A model generated the notes under the pieces. It made no database searches and had not been told where the DNA came from. It saw nothing but the letters and a program-made list of their open reading frames with translations. Shown here piece by piece: positions 6,969 through 15,939 of a DNA stretch of 64,000 nucleotides (within the stretch, counting starts at the first letter, position 1; each line of letters starts with the position of its first letter). The stretch lies in the NCBI RefSeq assembly GCF_034258515.1, contig NZ_CP139438.1, positions 1,736,001 through 1,800,000 on the forward strand, in the 5' to 3' direction. A program made the translations under genes and the position numbers. This stretch comes from Pseudarthrobacter oxydans. Its GTDB lineage: Bacteria; Actinomycetota; Actinomycetes; Actinomycetales; Micrococcaceae.

Positions 6969-9900
6969 ATGTTTTCCAAAGTTCTGGTGGCCAACCGCGG
7001 CGAAATCGCGATCAGGGCCTTCCGCGCCGGCTACGAGCTGGGCGCCAAGACGGTTGCCGTTTTCCCCCATGAAGACAGAAACTCGATCCACCGCCAGAAA
7101 GCGGACGAGGCCTACCTGATTGGCGAAGAGGGCCACCCCGTCCGGGCTTACCTGGACGTAGAAGAAGTAGTGCGGGTGGCAAAGGAGTCCGGTGCGGACG
7201 CCATCTACCCGGGCTACGGGTTCCTTTCCGAGAACCCGGACCTCGCCCGGGCCGCGAAGGCCGCGGGCATCACCTTTGTTGGTCCGCCTGCGGAGGTCCT
7301 GGAACTCGCGGGCAACAAGGTAGCGGCGCTGAAGGCAGCCCGCGACGCCGGCGTTCCCGTCCTGAAGTCCAGCGCGCCCTCCAAGGACCTGGACGAACTG
7401 ATCGCTGCGGCCGACGAGATCGGGTTCCCCATCTTCGCCAAGGCAGTGGCCGGCGGCGGCGGCCGCGGCATGCGCCGGGTGGACACCCGTGAGGCCCTGC
7501 CCGAAGCCCTGCAGTCAGCCATGCGTGAGGCCGATGCCGCCTTCGGCGATCCCACCATGTTCCTGGAGCAGGCCGTCCTGCGCCCGCGGCACATTGAGGT
7601 CCAGATCCTGGCCGATGCCGAGGGCAACGTCATGCACCTCTTCGAACGCGACTGCTCCATCCAGCGGCGCCACCAGAAGGTCATCGAGATCGCCCCGGCC
7701 CCCAACCTCGATGAGGGCATACGGCAGGCGCTGTACCGGGATGCCGTCAAATTCGCCAAGGCCCTGAACTACGTCAACGCCGGCACGGTGGAGTTCCTGG
7801 TGGACACGGTCGGGGAGCGCGCCGGCCAGCACGTCTTCATCGAGATGAACCCGCGCATCCAGGTGGAACACACGGTCACCGAGGAAGTCACCGACGTCGA
7901 CCTGGTGCAGGCACAGATGCGGATCGCCGCCGGAGAAACACTCGCCGACCTCGGCCTCTCCCAGGACACCGTCAAGCTGCGTGGCGCGGCGCTGCAGAGC
8001 CGCATCACCACGGAAGACCCCGCCAACGGCTTCCGTCCGGACGTCGGAAAGATCACCGGCTACCGTTCCGCCGGCGGCGCGGGTGTGAGGCTCGACGGCG
8101 GCACCGTTTACTCCGGTGCCGAAATCAGCCCCCATTTCGACTCCATGCTCGTCAAGCTCACCTGCCGCGGCAGGGACTACCCGTCCGCCGTCGCCCGTGC
8201 ACGCCGGGCCCTGGCGGAATTCCGCATCCGCGGCGTCTCCACCAACATTTCCTTCCTGCAGGCAGTGCTTGACGATCCCGACTTCATCGCGGGGGACGTC
8301 GCCACCTCCTTCATTGACGAGCGCCCGCAGCTGCTCAAGGCCCGCGTCTCTGCGGACCGCGGCACCAAGCTCCTCACCTGGCTGGCCGAGGTCACGGTCA
8401 ACAAGCCCAACGGCGAACTCAAGGTCCACTCCAACCCGGCCAGCAAGCTGCCGTCGGTCAAGGACAAACAGGCCGTTCCGGGCTCCCGGCAGAGGCTCCT
8501 CGAGCTGGGCCCCGAAGGCTTTGCCAAGGCGCTTCGCGAACAGAACGCGGTGGCCGTCACGGACACCACGTTCAGGGACGCCCACCAGTCGCTGCTGGCA
8601 ACCCGCGTCCGCACCCGCGACCTGGTGGCGGCCGGACCCGCCGTCACCGCGCTGCTGCCGGAACTGCTGTCCGTTGAAGCCTGGGGCGGGGCCACTTACG
8701 ACGTGGCACTCCGGTTCCTCGGCGAAGACCCCTGGGACCGCCTCGCTGCGCTGCGCAAGGCGCTCCCCAACGTGTGTCTGCAGATGCTGCTCCGTGGCCG
8801 CAACACCGTGGGCTACACGCCGTACCCTGAAGAGGTGACCGAAGCCTTCGTGAACGAGGCTGCCGCCACCGGCATCGACATCTTCCGGATCTTCGACGCC
8901 TTGAACGACGTCAGCCAGATGGCCCCGGCCATCCGTGCGGTCCGGGCCACCGGCACCGCGGTGGCCGAGGTGGCACTCTGCTACACCGGGGACATGCTGG
9001 ATCCGGAAGAGACGCTCTACACGCTTGACTACTACCTGGGTCTTGCCCAGAAGATCGTTGACGCCGGCGCCCACATCCTGGCAATCAAGGACATGGCCGG
9101 CCTGCTCCGTCCCGCCGCGGGAGCGAAACTCGTTTCAGCCCTCCGGGAACGCTTCGACCTGCCGGTGCACCTGCACACCCACGACACGGCAGGAGGCCAG
9201 CTGGCCACGCTGCTGGCCGCCGTGGATGCCGGTGTTGACGCTGTGGACGTCGCGTCGGCGTCGCTGGCAGGAACCACCAGCCAGCCCTCGGCCTCTGCCC
9301 TGGTGGCAGCCCTGGCGCACACTCCGCGGGACACGGGGCTCAGCCTGGCTGCGGTCAGTTCGCTGGAACCGTACTGGGAAGCGGTCCGCCGCGTGTACGC
9401 ACCGTTCGAGTCCGGCCTTCCCGGCCCCACCGGTCGCGTCTACCAGCATGAGATCCCCGGCGGCCAGCTCTCCAACCTGCGCCAGCAGGCCATTGCGCTG
9501 GGACTGGGGGAGCGCTTCGAAGCCATCGAGGACATGTACACCGCGGCCGACCGCATCCTTGGGCACCTGGTCAAGGTGACGCCGTCCTCCAAGGTGGTGG
9601 GCGACCTCGCCCTGCACCTGGTGGGCTTGAACGCGGACCCGGCGGACTTCAACGAGAACCCGCAGAACTACGACATCCCGGATTCCGTGATCGGCTTCCT
9701 GTCCGGCGAGCTCGGCGATCCGCCAGGAGGCTGGCCGGAGCCCTTCCGCACCAAGGCCCTGCAGGGCCGCAGCGTGAAGGTCAGGGATGTGGAGCTCAGC
9801 CCCGAGGACAGTGCTGCACTGAAGTCCGATTCCAAGACCCGCCAGCACACGCTGAACCGGCTGCTCTTCGATGGACCCACCAAGGACTACCTGAAGAGCG

Positions 9901-10367
9901 TCGAAACCTACGGCAACATCTCCGTCCTGGATACCCGCGACTACCTCTACGGCCTGCAGCGTGGCACTGAGCACGAGATCCAGCTGGAGAAGGGCGTGCG
10001 GCTGATCGCGTCGCTGGAAGCGGTATCCGAGGCGGACGAAAAGGGCATGCGCACCGTCATGTGTACCCTCAACGGCCAGTCCCGGCCCGTCGTGGTGAGG
10101 GACCGCTCCGTGGTCAGCAACGTGAAGGCTGCCGAAAAGGCAGACCCGGCCCAGCCCGGCCACGTGGCCGCACCGTTCGCGGGCGCCGTTACGGTGACGG
10201 TCAAGGCCGGCGACGAGGTCAAGGCAGGAGACACGGTAGCCACCATCGAGGCGATGAAGATGGAAGCATCCATTACGACGCCGGTGGCCGGCAAAGTCTC
10301 ACGGCTCGCCATCTCATCCATCGAGCAGGTGGAGGGCGGGGACCTGCTGCTGGTGGTCGAGCAGTAG
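6969..10367 (+). CDS. pyc: Pyruvate carboxylase
   Basis: 1132 aa, the full single-chain enzyme. Residues 1-450 are the biotin carboxylase, with the ATP-grasp loop KAVAGGGGRGMRRV near 157-170 and MNPRIQVEHTVTEE near 295. The carboxyltransferase starts at about 525 with DTTFRDAHQSLLATRVR, and the metal-binding HLHTHDTAGG is near 737. The C-terminal biotinyl domain carries EAMKMEA near residue 1095 with the biotinylated lysine. It converts pyruvate and bicarbonate to oxaloacetate to refill the TCA cycle. ATG 6969 is preceded by GGAGAAG. A perfect terminator follows, so it is probably transcribed alone. Confidence 0.97.
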   Translation: MFSKVLVANRGEIAIRAFRAGYELGAKTVAVFPHEDRNSIHRQKADEAYLIGEEGHPVRAYLDVEEVVRVAKESGADAIYPGYGFLSENPDLARAAKAAGITFVGPPAEVLELAGNKVAALKAARDAGVPVLKSSAPSKDLDELIAAADEIGFPIFAKAVAGGGGRGMRRVDTREALPEALQSAMREADAAFGDPTMFLEQAVLRPRHIEVQILADAEGNVMHLFERDCSIQRRHQKVIEIAPAPNLDEGIRQALYRDAVKFAKALNYVNAGTVEFLVDTVGERAGQHVFIEMNPRIQVEHTVTEEVTDVDLVQAQMRIAAGETLADLGLSQDTVKLRGAALQSRITTEDPANGFRPDVGKITGYRSAGGAGVRLDGGTVYSGAEISPHFDSMLVKLTCRGRDYPSAVARARRALAEFRIRGVSTNISFLQAVLDDPDFIAGDVATSFIDERPQLLKARVSADRGTKLLTWLAEVTVNKPNGELKVHSNPASKLPSVKDKQAVPGSRQRLLELGPEGFAKALREQNAVAVTDTTFRDAHQSLLATRVRTRDLVAAGPAVTALLPELLSVEAWGGATYDVALRFLGEDPWDRLAALRKALPNVCLQMLLRGRNTVGYTPYPEEVTEAFVNEAAATGIDIFRIFDALNDVSQMAPAIRAVRATGTAVAEVALCYTGDMLDPEETLYTLDYYLGLAQKIVDAGAHILAIKDMAGLLRPAAGAKLVSALRERFDLPVHLHTHDTAGGQLATLLAAVDAGVDAVDVASASLAGTTSQPSASALVAALAHTPRDTGLSLAAVSSLEPYWEAVRRVYAPFESGLPGPTGRVYQHEIPGGQLSNLRQQAIALGLGERFEAIEDMYTAADRILGHLVKVTPSSKVVGDLALHLVGLNADPADFNENPQNYDIPDSVIGFLSGELGDPPGGWPEPFRTKALQGRSVKVRDVELSPEDSAALKSDSKTRQHTLNRLLFDGPTKDYLKSVETYGNISVLDTRDYLYGLQRGTEHEIQLEKGVRLIASLEAVSEADEKGMRTVMCTLNGQSRPVVVRDRSVVSNVKAAEKADPAQPGHVAAPFAGAVTVTVKAGDEVKAGDTVATIEAMKMEASITTPVAGKVSRLAISSIEQVEGGDLLLVVEQ

Positions 10368-10388
10368 AGCCCGGACGCTCGATTAACA

Positions 10389-10424
10389 AAGGAAGGGTCC
10401 TCCCCGTCGGGAGGACCCTTCCTT
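10389..10424. terminator. pyc terminator
   Basis: AAGGAAGGGTCCTCCC (10389-10404) and its exact reverse complement (10409-10424) form a 16-bp stem with loop CGTC, starting 22 bases after the pyc stop. Confidence 0.88.
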
Positions 10425-10440
10425 GTGGTGGGCTGCGGTT

Positions 10441-10555
10441 GAGGCAGGGCCCGATCCTCTGCGTGCTATTCCCCCCCCCGCCCCGCTAAGGCCGCTTCGC
10501 GGCGAGCGGGGCGCGGGGCCCCCTTTACGCACGCTGCCGGACCGGGCCCTGCCTC
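10441..10555. repeat. Nested long inverted repeat (115 nt) between pyc and the acyl-CoA synthetase gene
   Basis: The outer arms GAGGCAGGGCCCG (10441-10453) and CGGGCCCTGCCTC (10543-10555) are perfect complements. Inside them GCGTGC pairs with GCACGC, then CGCCCCGCT pairs with AGCGGGGCG, and at the tip GCCGC-TTC-GCGGC forms a small hairpin. All four stems are collinear, so either strand can fold into one long rod. It lies between convergent genes and could terminate the synthetase transcript, or be an intergenic palindromic element. Confidence 0.7.
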
Positions 10556-10568
10556 TTAGTGGCGCTTC

Positions 10569-12377
10569 CTACGGACGAGGCGAGCTGTACATCTCCTCGA
10601 TGACCGTTTCGAAGTCCTTCATGACCTGGGCCCGCTTGACCTTCATGGACGGCGTCAGGTGCCCGGACGCTTCGGTGAAGTCGGCCGGCACGATGCGGAA
10701 GGACTTGATGGCCTCGGCCTGGGAAACCGACGCGTTCGCGGCCGTGATCAGGTCCTGGACTGCCGCCTTGACCACCGGGTTCTTGGCGGCGTCCGCCAGG
10801 GAAGTGTCTGCCGGGAGGTTGTGCCGCTGCAGCCAGCCGGGCAGGGCTTCCTGGTCCAGCGTGACCAGGGCGCCGATGAACGGCCGGTTGTCGCCGACCA
10901 CCAGCACCTGCGAGACCAGCGCATCGGCCCGGATCTGGTCCTCGAGCAGGGCGGGGATGACGTTCTTGCCGCCCGCGGTGACAATGATCTCCTTCTTGCG
11001 CCCGGTAATCCACACAAAGCCGTCGTCATCGAGCCGGCCGATGTCCCCGGTACGGAACCATCCGTCGTCGAACGTTTCGCCGGTGAGGTCGGGCCGCTTG
11101 TAGTAGCCGCGCATTACGCACACGCCCTTGGCGAGGATCTCGCCGTCCTCGGCGATCTTCACGGCATTTCCGGGCAGGGGCTTTCCCACGGACCCGATCT
11201 TGATCAGCGACGGGGTGTTCACGGTAATGGGTGCGGTGGTTTCCGTCAGGCCGTAGCCTTCAAGCACCTGCAGCCCGATGCCCTGGAAAAAGTGGCCCAG
11301 CCGCTCGCCCAGCGGGCCGCCGCCGGACACCGCATGGGCAACATGGCCGCCCATCGCGGCCCGCAGTTTGCCGTAGACCAGTTTGTCGAACAGTGCGTGG
11401 CGCAGCTTGAGGCCCATGCCGACGCGGCCCTCCTGCCGTGCCTTGGAGAAGGCGATGGCGGTATCGGCTGCCTTATGGAAGATGGCTCCCTTGCCGGCGT
11501 CCTCCGCCTTGGTCATGGCAGAGTTGTAGACCTTTTCGAAGACCCGCGGCACCGCCAGGATGAAGGTGGGCTCGTAGCTCTGGAGGTCCGCCAGGAGGTT
11601 CTTGATATCCGGTGTGTGCGCCACGGTGGTGCCGGCAGCCATGGCCAGGACGGAGATGAAGCGGGCAAAGACGTGCGCCAGCGGGAGGAACATGATGGTC
11701 TTCGCGTTCTCGTGGACGATCTCGCCAATGATGGCCAGTGCGTTGTCGGAAAGCTCGACGAAGTTGCCGTGCGTCAGTTCGCAGCCCTTGGGCCTGCCTG
11801 TGGTGCCGGACGTGTAGATGATGGTGGCGGTATCACCCAGGGTGGCTGTTTTCCTCCGGGCTTCAAGATCCTCGTCGCTGACCTCCCGGCCGGCTTCGCG
11901 GAGGGCGTCAAGTCCCTCGCCTTCCAGCTGCCACACGTGCTGGAGGGATGCCAGGCCTTCCGCCGTTACCGCCTGGCGGATGATGTCCTCATGGTGGGCT
12001 GCCTCGCCGAAAGCGGCCACCGCGCCGGAGTCGCCCAGGTTCCAGGCCACCTGGGAGGGCGAGGAAGTTTCGTAGATGGGGACGGAGACGGCGCCGGCGA
12101 ACCAGATTGCGAAATCCACCAGGGACCATTCGTACCGGGTGCGGGACATGATGCCCACGCGGTCGCCGGCACCCACTCCGCTGGCCATCAGCCCCTTTGC
12201 CAGTGCCCGGACGTCGGCCACGAAATCAGTGGCGGAAATGTCCTGCCAGGACCCGGAGGCGTCGCGCCGCGAAAAGAGTGCGGGGTTGCCGGCCTTGGCT
12301 GCCTGCCGCAGCACCAGATCGGTGATGTTGGTTTCCGGTGGGACTACAACAAGAGGCGGAACACTGAATTCGCGCAC
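10569..12377 (-). CDS. Long-chain fatty-acid--CoA ligase (AMP-dependent synthetase)
   Basis: 602 aa from GTG 12377, chosen for AAAGGAG five bases upstream; an ATG further upstream in the open frame lacks one. The P-loop is YTSGTTGRPKG near residue 186. GYGLTETTAPITVN (adenylate motif) is near 376 and GWFRTGDIGRLDDDG near 440, followed by ITGRKKEIIVTAGGKNV. This is the FadD15/AAE-type architecture. It activates fatty acids with ATP and CoA for beta-oxidation or lipid synthesis. A perfect palindrome overlaps its promoter, suggesting control by a TetR- or GntR-like repressor not encoded in this window. Confidence 0.92.
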   Translation of the reverse strand: MREFSVPPLVVVPPETNITDLVLRQAAKAGNPALFSRRDASGSWQDISATDFVADVRALAKGLMASGVGAGDRVGIMSRTRYEWSLVDFAIWFAGAVSVPIYETSSPSQVAWNLGDSGAVAAFGEAAHHEDIIRQAVTAEGLASLQHVWQLEGEGLDALREAGREVSDEDLEARRKTATLGDTATIIYTSGTTGRPKGCELTHGNFVELSDNALAIIGEIVHENAKTIMFLPLAHVFARFISVLAMAAGTTVAHTPDIKNLLADLQSYEPTFILAVPRVFEKVYNSAMTKAEDAGKGAIFHKAADTAIAFSKARQEGRVGMGLKLRHALFDKLVYGKLRAAMGGHVAHAVSGGGPLGERLGHFFQGIGLQVLEGYGLTETTAPITVNTPSLIKIGSVGKPLPGNAVKIAEDGEILAKGVCVMRGYYKRPDLTGETFDDGWFRTGDIGRLDDDGFVWITGRKKEIIVTAGGKNVIPALLEDQIRADALVSQVLVVGDNRPFIGALVTLDQEALPGWLQRHNLPADTSLADAAKNPVVKAAVQDLITAANASVSQAEAIKSFRIVPADFTEASGHLTPSMKVKRAQVMKDFETVIEEMYSSPRP

Positions 12378-12450
12378 TATAGCTCCTTTGATATCCGAGG
12401 TCCCGCACGGGGGCATGCCTAAAGCCTAGTACGCCGGTGCGGGGCCGTGC

Positions 12451-12479
12451 AGTATATAAAGTTACTGGCCAGTAACTTT
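12451..12479 (-). promoter_or_regulatory. Promoter of the acyl-CoA synthetase gene with a perfect 22-bp operator palindrome
   Basis: On the minus strand the -10 is TATACT (12456-12451). Directly upstream, 12458-12479 is a perfect palindrome whose half site is AAAGTTACTGG. It covers the spacer and the -35 position, the classical place for a repressor. The start codon is about 75 bases downstream. Confidence 0.75.
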
Positions 12480-12551
12480 CCCGTCAACGACGCCGGAAGA
12501 CACGTGGGCGGCATCCGTGGCTGCCGCGGGCTTCGGCGGAATATGCGCACC

Positions 12552-12557
12552 TAGAAT
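12552..12557 (+). promoter_or_regulatory. -10 element of glk, near-leaderless
   Basis: TAGAAT ends eight bases before ATG 12566, so transcription should begin at or within a base or two of the start codon. Confidence 0.55.
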
Positions 12558-12565
12558 GGGGGATT

Positions 12566-13660
12566 ATGTATGTACCGCCCCCCGGCGAACAGGCCGGGCC
12601 CCTCAGAAGACCTGCCCCCTGGAGGCGCCGGCCCACCACTTCCAGGGCAAGGACGCGGCACGACGGCGAAGGCTTCCGTGAGCACCTGCGCCTCGGCCGC
12701 AAGGGCCTCGCCATTGGGATCGACATCGGCGGGACGAAGGTGGCCGCCGGCGTCGTTGATGCAGACGGCCGCATCCTCAGCGAGGCACGGCGTGCCACCC
12801 CCGGCAGCGATCCCCGGGCAGTGGAAAAGGTCATCGTGGAGTTGGTCGAGGAACTGGGCAAGGGGCACCGGATCTGGTCCGTGGGCATCGGCGCCGCAGG
12901 GTGGATGGACCTCGACGGCGGGACGGTGCTTTTCAGCCCCCACCTCGCCTGGCGCAATGAACCACTACGCGCCAACCTGCAGCGGCTCCTGCGCCGGCCG
13001 GTGCTCCTTTCCAACGACGCCGACGCCGCCGCGTGGGCGGAATGGCGCTTCGGTGCGGGCCAGGGGGAAGACCGGCTGGTCTGCATCACGCTGGGTACCG
13101 GCATCGGCGGTGCCATGGTGATGGACGGCAGGGTGGAGCGCGGCCGTTTCGGTGTGGCAGGGGAATTCGGGCACCAGATCATCATGCCGGGCGGGCACCG
13201 CTGCGAATGCGGAAACCGCGGCTGCTGGGAACAGTACGCCTCCGGGAATGCGCTGGGCCGGGAAGCAAGGATCCTGGCGCGGGCCAACTCCCCGGTGGCG
13301 CAGGACCTGATAGCGGCCGTGGGCGGGCGGACCGAGGCCATCACCGGTGCGATCGTGACGGAACTGGCGCTGGCAGGCGACCCGGTATCACGTGAATTGC
13401 TTGAGGAAGTAGGGGAGTGGCTCGGGCTGGGACTCGCCAACCTTGCTGCCGCCCTGGACCCGGGACTTTTCGTCATCGGCGGCGGCCTGTGCTCGGCAGG
13501 GGACCTGCTGGTGGAACCTGCCCGCAAAGCTTTCGCCCGCAACCTGACGGGCCGCGGTTTCAGGCCTGCCGCGGGGATCCAGCTGGCGGCCCTGGGGCCG
13601 AATGCCGGACTCATCGGTGCTGCCGATCTGTCCCGCGTCAGCAGCAGGACGCGCCGCTAG
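12566..13660 (+). CDS. glk: ROK-family glucokinase
   Basis: 364 aa. IGIDIGGTKVAAGVVDADGR, split as IGIDIGGTK and VAAGVVDADG, is the ATP-binding motif near residue 51. ITLGTGIGGAMV is near 175, and the ROK zinc signature CECGNRGCWE lies near 212-221. It phosphorylates glucose with ATP; in Streptomyces the related glkA also mediates carbon repression. The first 45 residues are a basic extension (RRPAPWRRRP) not typical of the family, so a later start is possible, though no clear alternative has a ribosome site. Its TAG stop shares the bases CTAG with the stop of the convergent downstream gene. Confidence 0.85.
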   Translation: MYVPPPGEQAGPLRRPAPWRRRPTTSRARTRHDGEGFREHLRLGRKGLAIGIDIGGTKVAAGVVDADGRILSEARRATPGSDPRAVEKVIVELVEELGKGHRIWSVGIGAAGWMDLDGGTVLFSPHLAWRNEPLRANLQRLLRRPVLLSNDADAAAWAEWRFGAGQGEDRLVCITLGTGIGGAMVMDGRVERGRFGVAGEFGHQIIMPGGHRCECGNRGCWEQYASGNALGREARILARANSPVAQDLIAAVGGRTEAITGAIVTELALAGDPVSRELLEEVGEWLGLGLANLAAALDPGLFVIGGGLCSAGDLLVEPARKAFARNLTGRGFRPAAGIQLAALGPNAGLIGAADLSRVSSRTRR

Positions 13661-14235
13661 ACGCGGGCGCCGTCGTCGTCCTCGTCCTTCTCCTGCGGAA
13701 GCTGCATGATCAGGTACACGGTTCCCAGCACGAACACGGCGACGATTCCCACGATTGCCAGGAGCGGCGCGGAGCGCCAGAACATCGCTGAGAACAGCAG
13801 CGCCACCGGTCCGCCCACGGCGGCGAGCCAGGCAAGCATGGTCAGCGGATCCGTACCGGCGAGGCTGGGTGGTTCCTCCGGGACGAACGCACCGTCTTCC
13901 CCGTCCACGTCATAGTCGCGTGGCCCGGCTGGAGCGTCTGCGTCTGCGCCTGTGCCTGCGTCGTCCCCGGCAGCCTGCCGTTCGGCCGCAGACATCTCGG
14001 CAGGTGCCGCGCCAGCCAGGCCCAAGGGATCGAAGTCCCGGAACGAGGCTGGCCGTCCACCCGCCGTCGAATCGTCCCGTGGAGCGGCGGCAGCGCCCGG
14101 ATCGGTGCCGGCGCCGTTGGCGCTGCCGGTGCCTCCGGCGGGGGAATCGGCTTCCAGCCGGGCCACCAGGTCCAGCCAGACGGCGTCATCCTGGTTGGCG
14201 CCCTGGTCAGGGGAGCCCGGGTCAGGCCTGTTCAT
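13657..14235 (-). CDS. Hypothetical membrane protein with acidic N-terminal region
   Basis: 192 aa from ATG 14235. Residues 1-125 are rich in Asp, Ala, Gly and Pro and look disordered. Two hydrophobic segments follow (TMLAWLAAVGGPVALLFSAM, about 130-150, and LLAIVGIVAVFVLGTVYLIM, about 158-178), then an acidic tail. No known domain is recognised. The ATG lies inside the end of the preceding hydrolase gene (14-base overlap), so the two are translationally coupled. Confidence 0.75.
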   Translation of the reverse strand: MNRPDPGSPDQGANQDDAVWLDLVARLEADSPAGGTGSANGAGTDPGAAAAPRDDSTAGGRPASFRDFDPLGLAGAAPAEMSAAERQAAGDDAGTGADADAPAGPRDYDVDGEDGAFVPEEPPSLAGTDPLTMLAWLAAVGGPVALLFSAMFWRSAPLLAIVGIVAVFVLGTVYLIMQLPQEKDEDDDGARV

Positions 14236-15043
14236 GGGACGCGACCTCCAGCGTTGAGGGCGCACTTGCCGTTGAACGCCCGGGAGCCCCGCCGGAAGCA
14301 ACCGAGCGGATGAACTCAACGGATCCCTGAAAAATCCGGTCGGCATCATTGTCCAGGGTTGCCACATGGTAGCTGTTCTCAAGGTAGACCAGGTCCAGGG
14401 GAGCATGGGTGAGCCCGCGGCGGAGCGCCACGAGGCTTGAGTCGGACACCACGTGGTCAACCGTGGAGCGGAAGGCCTTGACCGGGGCCGTGATCCGGGG
14501 AAGGAGCCTGATGGTGTCCTTGAACATCTTGTTGACTTCGTGCGCCGCAGCAACCGGGGTCCGGGGGTAGGCGCCCTCGTCCATGCCTTCCTTGAGAATG
14601 TCGTTGGCGATGGCCGGCGTACTTTTCATCACCAGCTTCAGGATCCCGGCGATCGGTGCGCGCGGGTCATCGATGACCAGCCCCGGGTTGACCACGATCA
14701 CGCCGGCCACGGGCCGGGTGGCCGCAATCCGCAGCGCCAGCGCCCCGCCCATGCTCAGCCCGGCCGCAAAGACATAGTCGCAGTCCGCATCCAGTTCAAG
14801 GTAGGCCTCGTCCAACGCCCTGTGCCATTCCTGCCACCGCGTCCGTGCGAGTTCCTGCCAGCTGGTGCCGTGGCCGGGCAGCAGGGGCATACGGACGGCG
14901 AAGCCGGCATCGGCCAGGCTCCGGGCCCAGGCGCGCAGTCCGTGCGGACTGGCGGTAAAGCCATGTGAGAGGACCACGCCGACGCGGGGCCCGTCGCCGA
15001 TGGAACTGCTGCTGAACGGGCTGTGGTCCGGGCCGGAGGTCAT
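14222..15043 (-). CDS. Alpha/beta hydrolase (esterase/lipase type), second of a tandem pair
   Basis: 273 aa. The oxyanion region is LSHGFTASP (25-33) and PLLPGHGTSW follows. The nucleophile elbow is GLSMGG with Ser97. A late Asp (STVDHVVSD) and His (NSYHVATLD) complete the triad. This resembles monoacylglycerol lipases and carboxylesterases that cleave short or medium acyl esters; the substrate is unknown. There is no signal peptide. The start overlaps the stop of the upstream paralogue in ATGA. The neighbouring plsC and acyl-CoA synthetase suggest lipid turnover, which is only inference. Confidence 0.85.
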   Translation of the reverse strand: MTSGPDHSPFSSSSIGDGPRVGVVLSHGFTASPHGLRAWARSLADAGFAVRMPLLPGHGTSWQELARTRWQEWHRALDEAYLELDADCDYVFAAGLSMGGALALRIAATRPVAGVIVVNPGLVIDDPRAPIAGILKLVMKSTPAIANDILKEGMDEGAYPRTPVAAAHEVNKMFKDTIRLLPRITAPVKAFRSTVDHVVSDSSLVALRRGLTHAPLDLVYLENSYHVATLDNDADRIFQGSVEFIRSVASGGAPGRSTASAPSTLEVASHEQA

Positions 15044-15828
15044 GGGGTCTCCAATGAGGTCTTCTGGCGGGCGAGGGCGTGGAAGAAAGCGCTGGATTTT
15101 GCATGGATCTCCGGCGCGTCCACGTCCAGCGTAGCCACATGTCCGCTGCTGTGGAGGTCCACCACTTCAGCAAGGTTTCCGCCCAGGCCTTTTCGGAGCA
15201 GTGCCAGCGAAGTTGGCGGAACCACCGCGTCCGTGCGCGACTTGAACACCTGGACCGGGGCAGCCACCGTGGGCAGGCACCGCGCCGCCGCACCAAAAAG
15301 TCTCTTCAGTTCGTGCACTGCCGCCAGGGGAGTGCGTGAATAGTCGCCGTCATTGGTGGCTGCCGCCGTCGGCTGTTCCTCCTGGATAGGAAGGGTTGTC
15401 CGCTGGAAATACTTCAGTACGCCGATCACCCGGACCCGCCGGTCGTAGAAACTCAGGCCCGGGTTGACCACGGACACTCCGGCCACGTTGTGCCGGGAAG
15501 CGGTCAGCAGCGCTATGGCGCCGCCCATCGAGAGTCCGGCCACAAAGGTTGTGTCGGTCCGTCCTTCCAACTCCAGGTAGGCAGCCTCAAAGCTGCGGTA
15601 CCAGTCGCCCCAGCGTGTCCCTGCCAGTTGGCGCCAGTCGGTTCCGTGGCCCGGCAGCAGGGGAACGGTGACCGCATAACCCTGCGAAGCGAGGTGCTCA
15701 GCCCACGGCAGCAGGCTGAGCGGGCTGCCGGTAAAGCCGTGGCAGATGGCCACACCGGTGCGTGCATTGGGTCCGTGGCCGGGATAGCTGAAAGCGGCAG
15801 GAGGGGACGGGGTGCTGCTTTCGCTCAT
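15040..15828 (-). CDS. Alpha/beta hydrolase (esterase/lipase type), first of a tandem pair
   Basis: 262 aa, clearly paralogous to the next gene over its full length: CHGFTGSPLSLLPW, PLLPGHGTDWRQLAGTRW, nucleophile GLSMGG with Ser100, and Asp/His in SRTDAVVPP and SSGHVATLD. It probably arose with its partner by tandem duplication and both are kept, so the substrates may differ. GGAGGC lies just before the ATG. The promoter must be in the 111 bp shared with plsC. Confidence 0.85.
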   Translation of the reverse strand: MSESSTPSPPAAFSYPGHGPNARTGVAICHGFTGSPLSLLPWAEHLASQGYAVTVPLLPGHGTDWRQLAGTRWGDWYRSFEAAYLELEGRTDTTFVAGLSMGGAIALLTASRHNVAGVSVVNPGLSFYDRRVRVIGVLKYFQRTTLPIQEEQPTAAATNDGDYSRTPLAAVHELKRLFGAAARCLPTVAAPVQVFKSRTDAVVPPTSLALLRKGLGGNLAEVVDLHSSGHVATLDVDAPEIHAKSSAFFHALARQKTSLETP

Positions 15829-15939
15829 GCCTCCATCGTGTCACTGTTCCGGACAAATCTCACTAGAGTAGGGTTGCATTGAACTGCTGGCCAGGCCCGA
15901 CGCGGGGTCCGGGGGCCGCCTTCCGGAGAGGTTTCTCAC

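Noticed and set aside
10441..10555. Inverted repeat as an insertion sequence or miniature transposon
   Set aside because: No transposase and no clear target-site duplication; the arms are part of one continuous hairpin.
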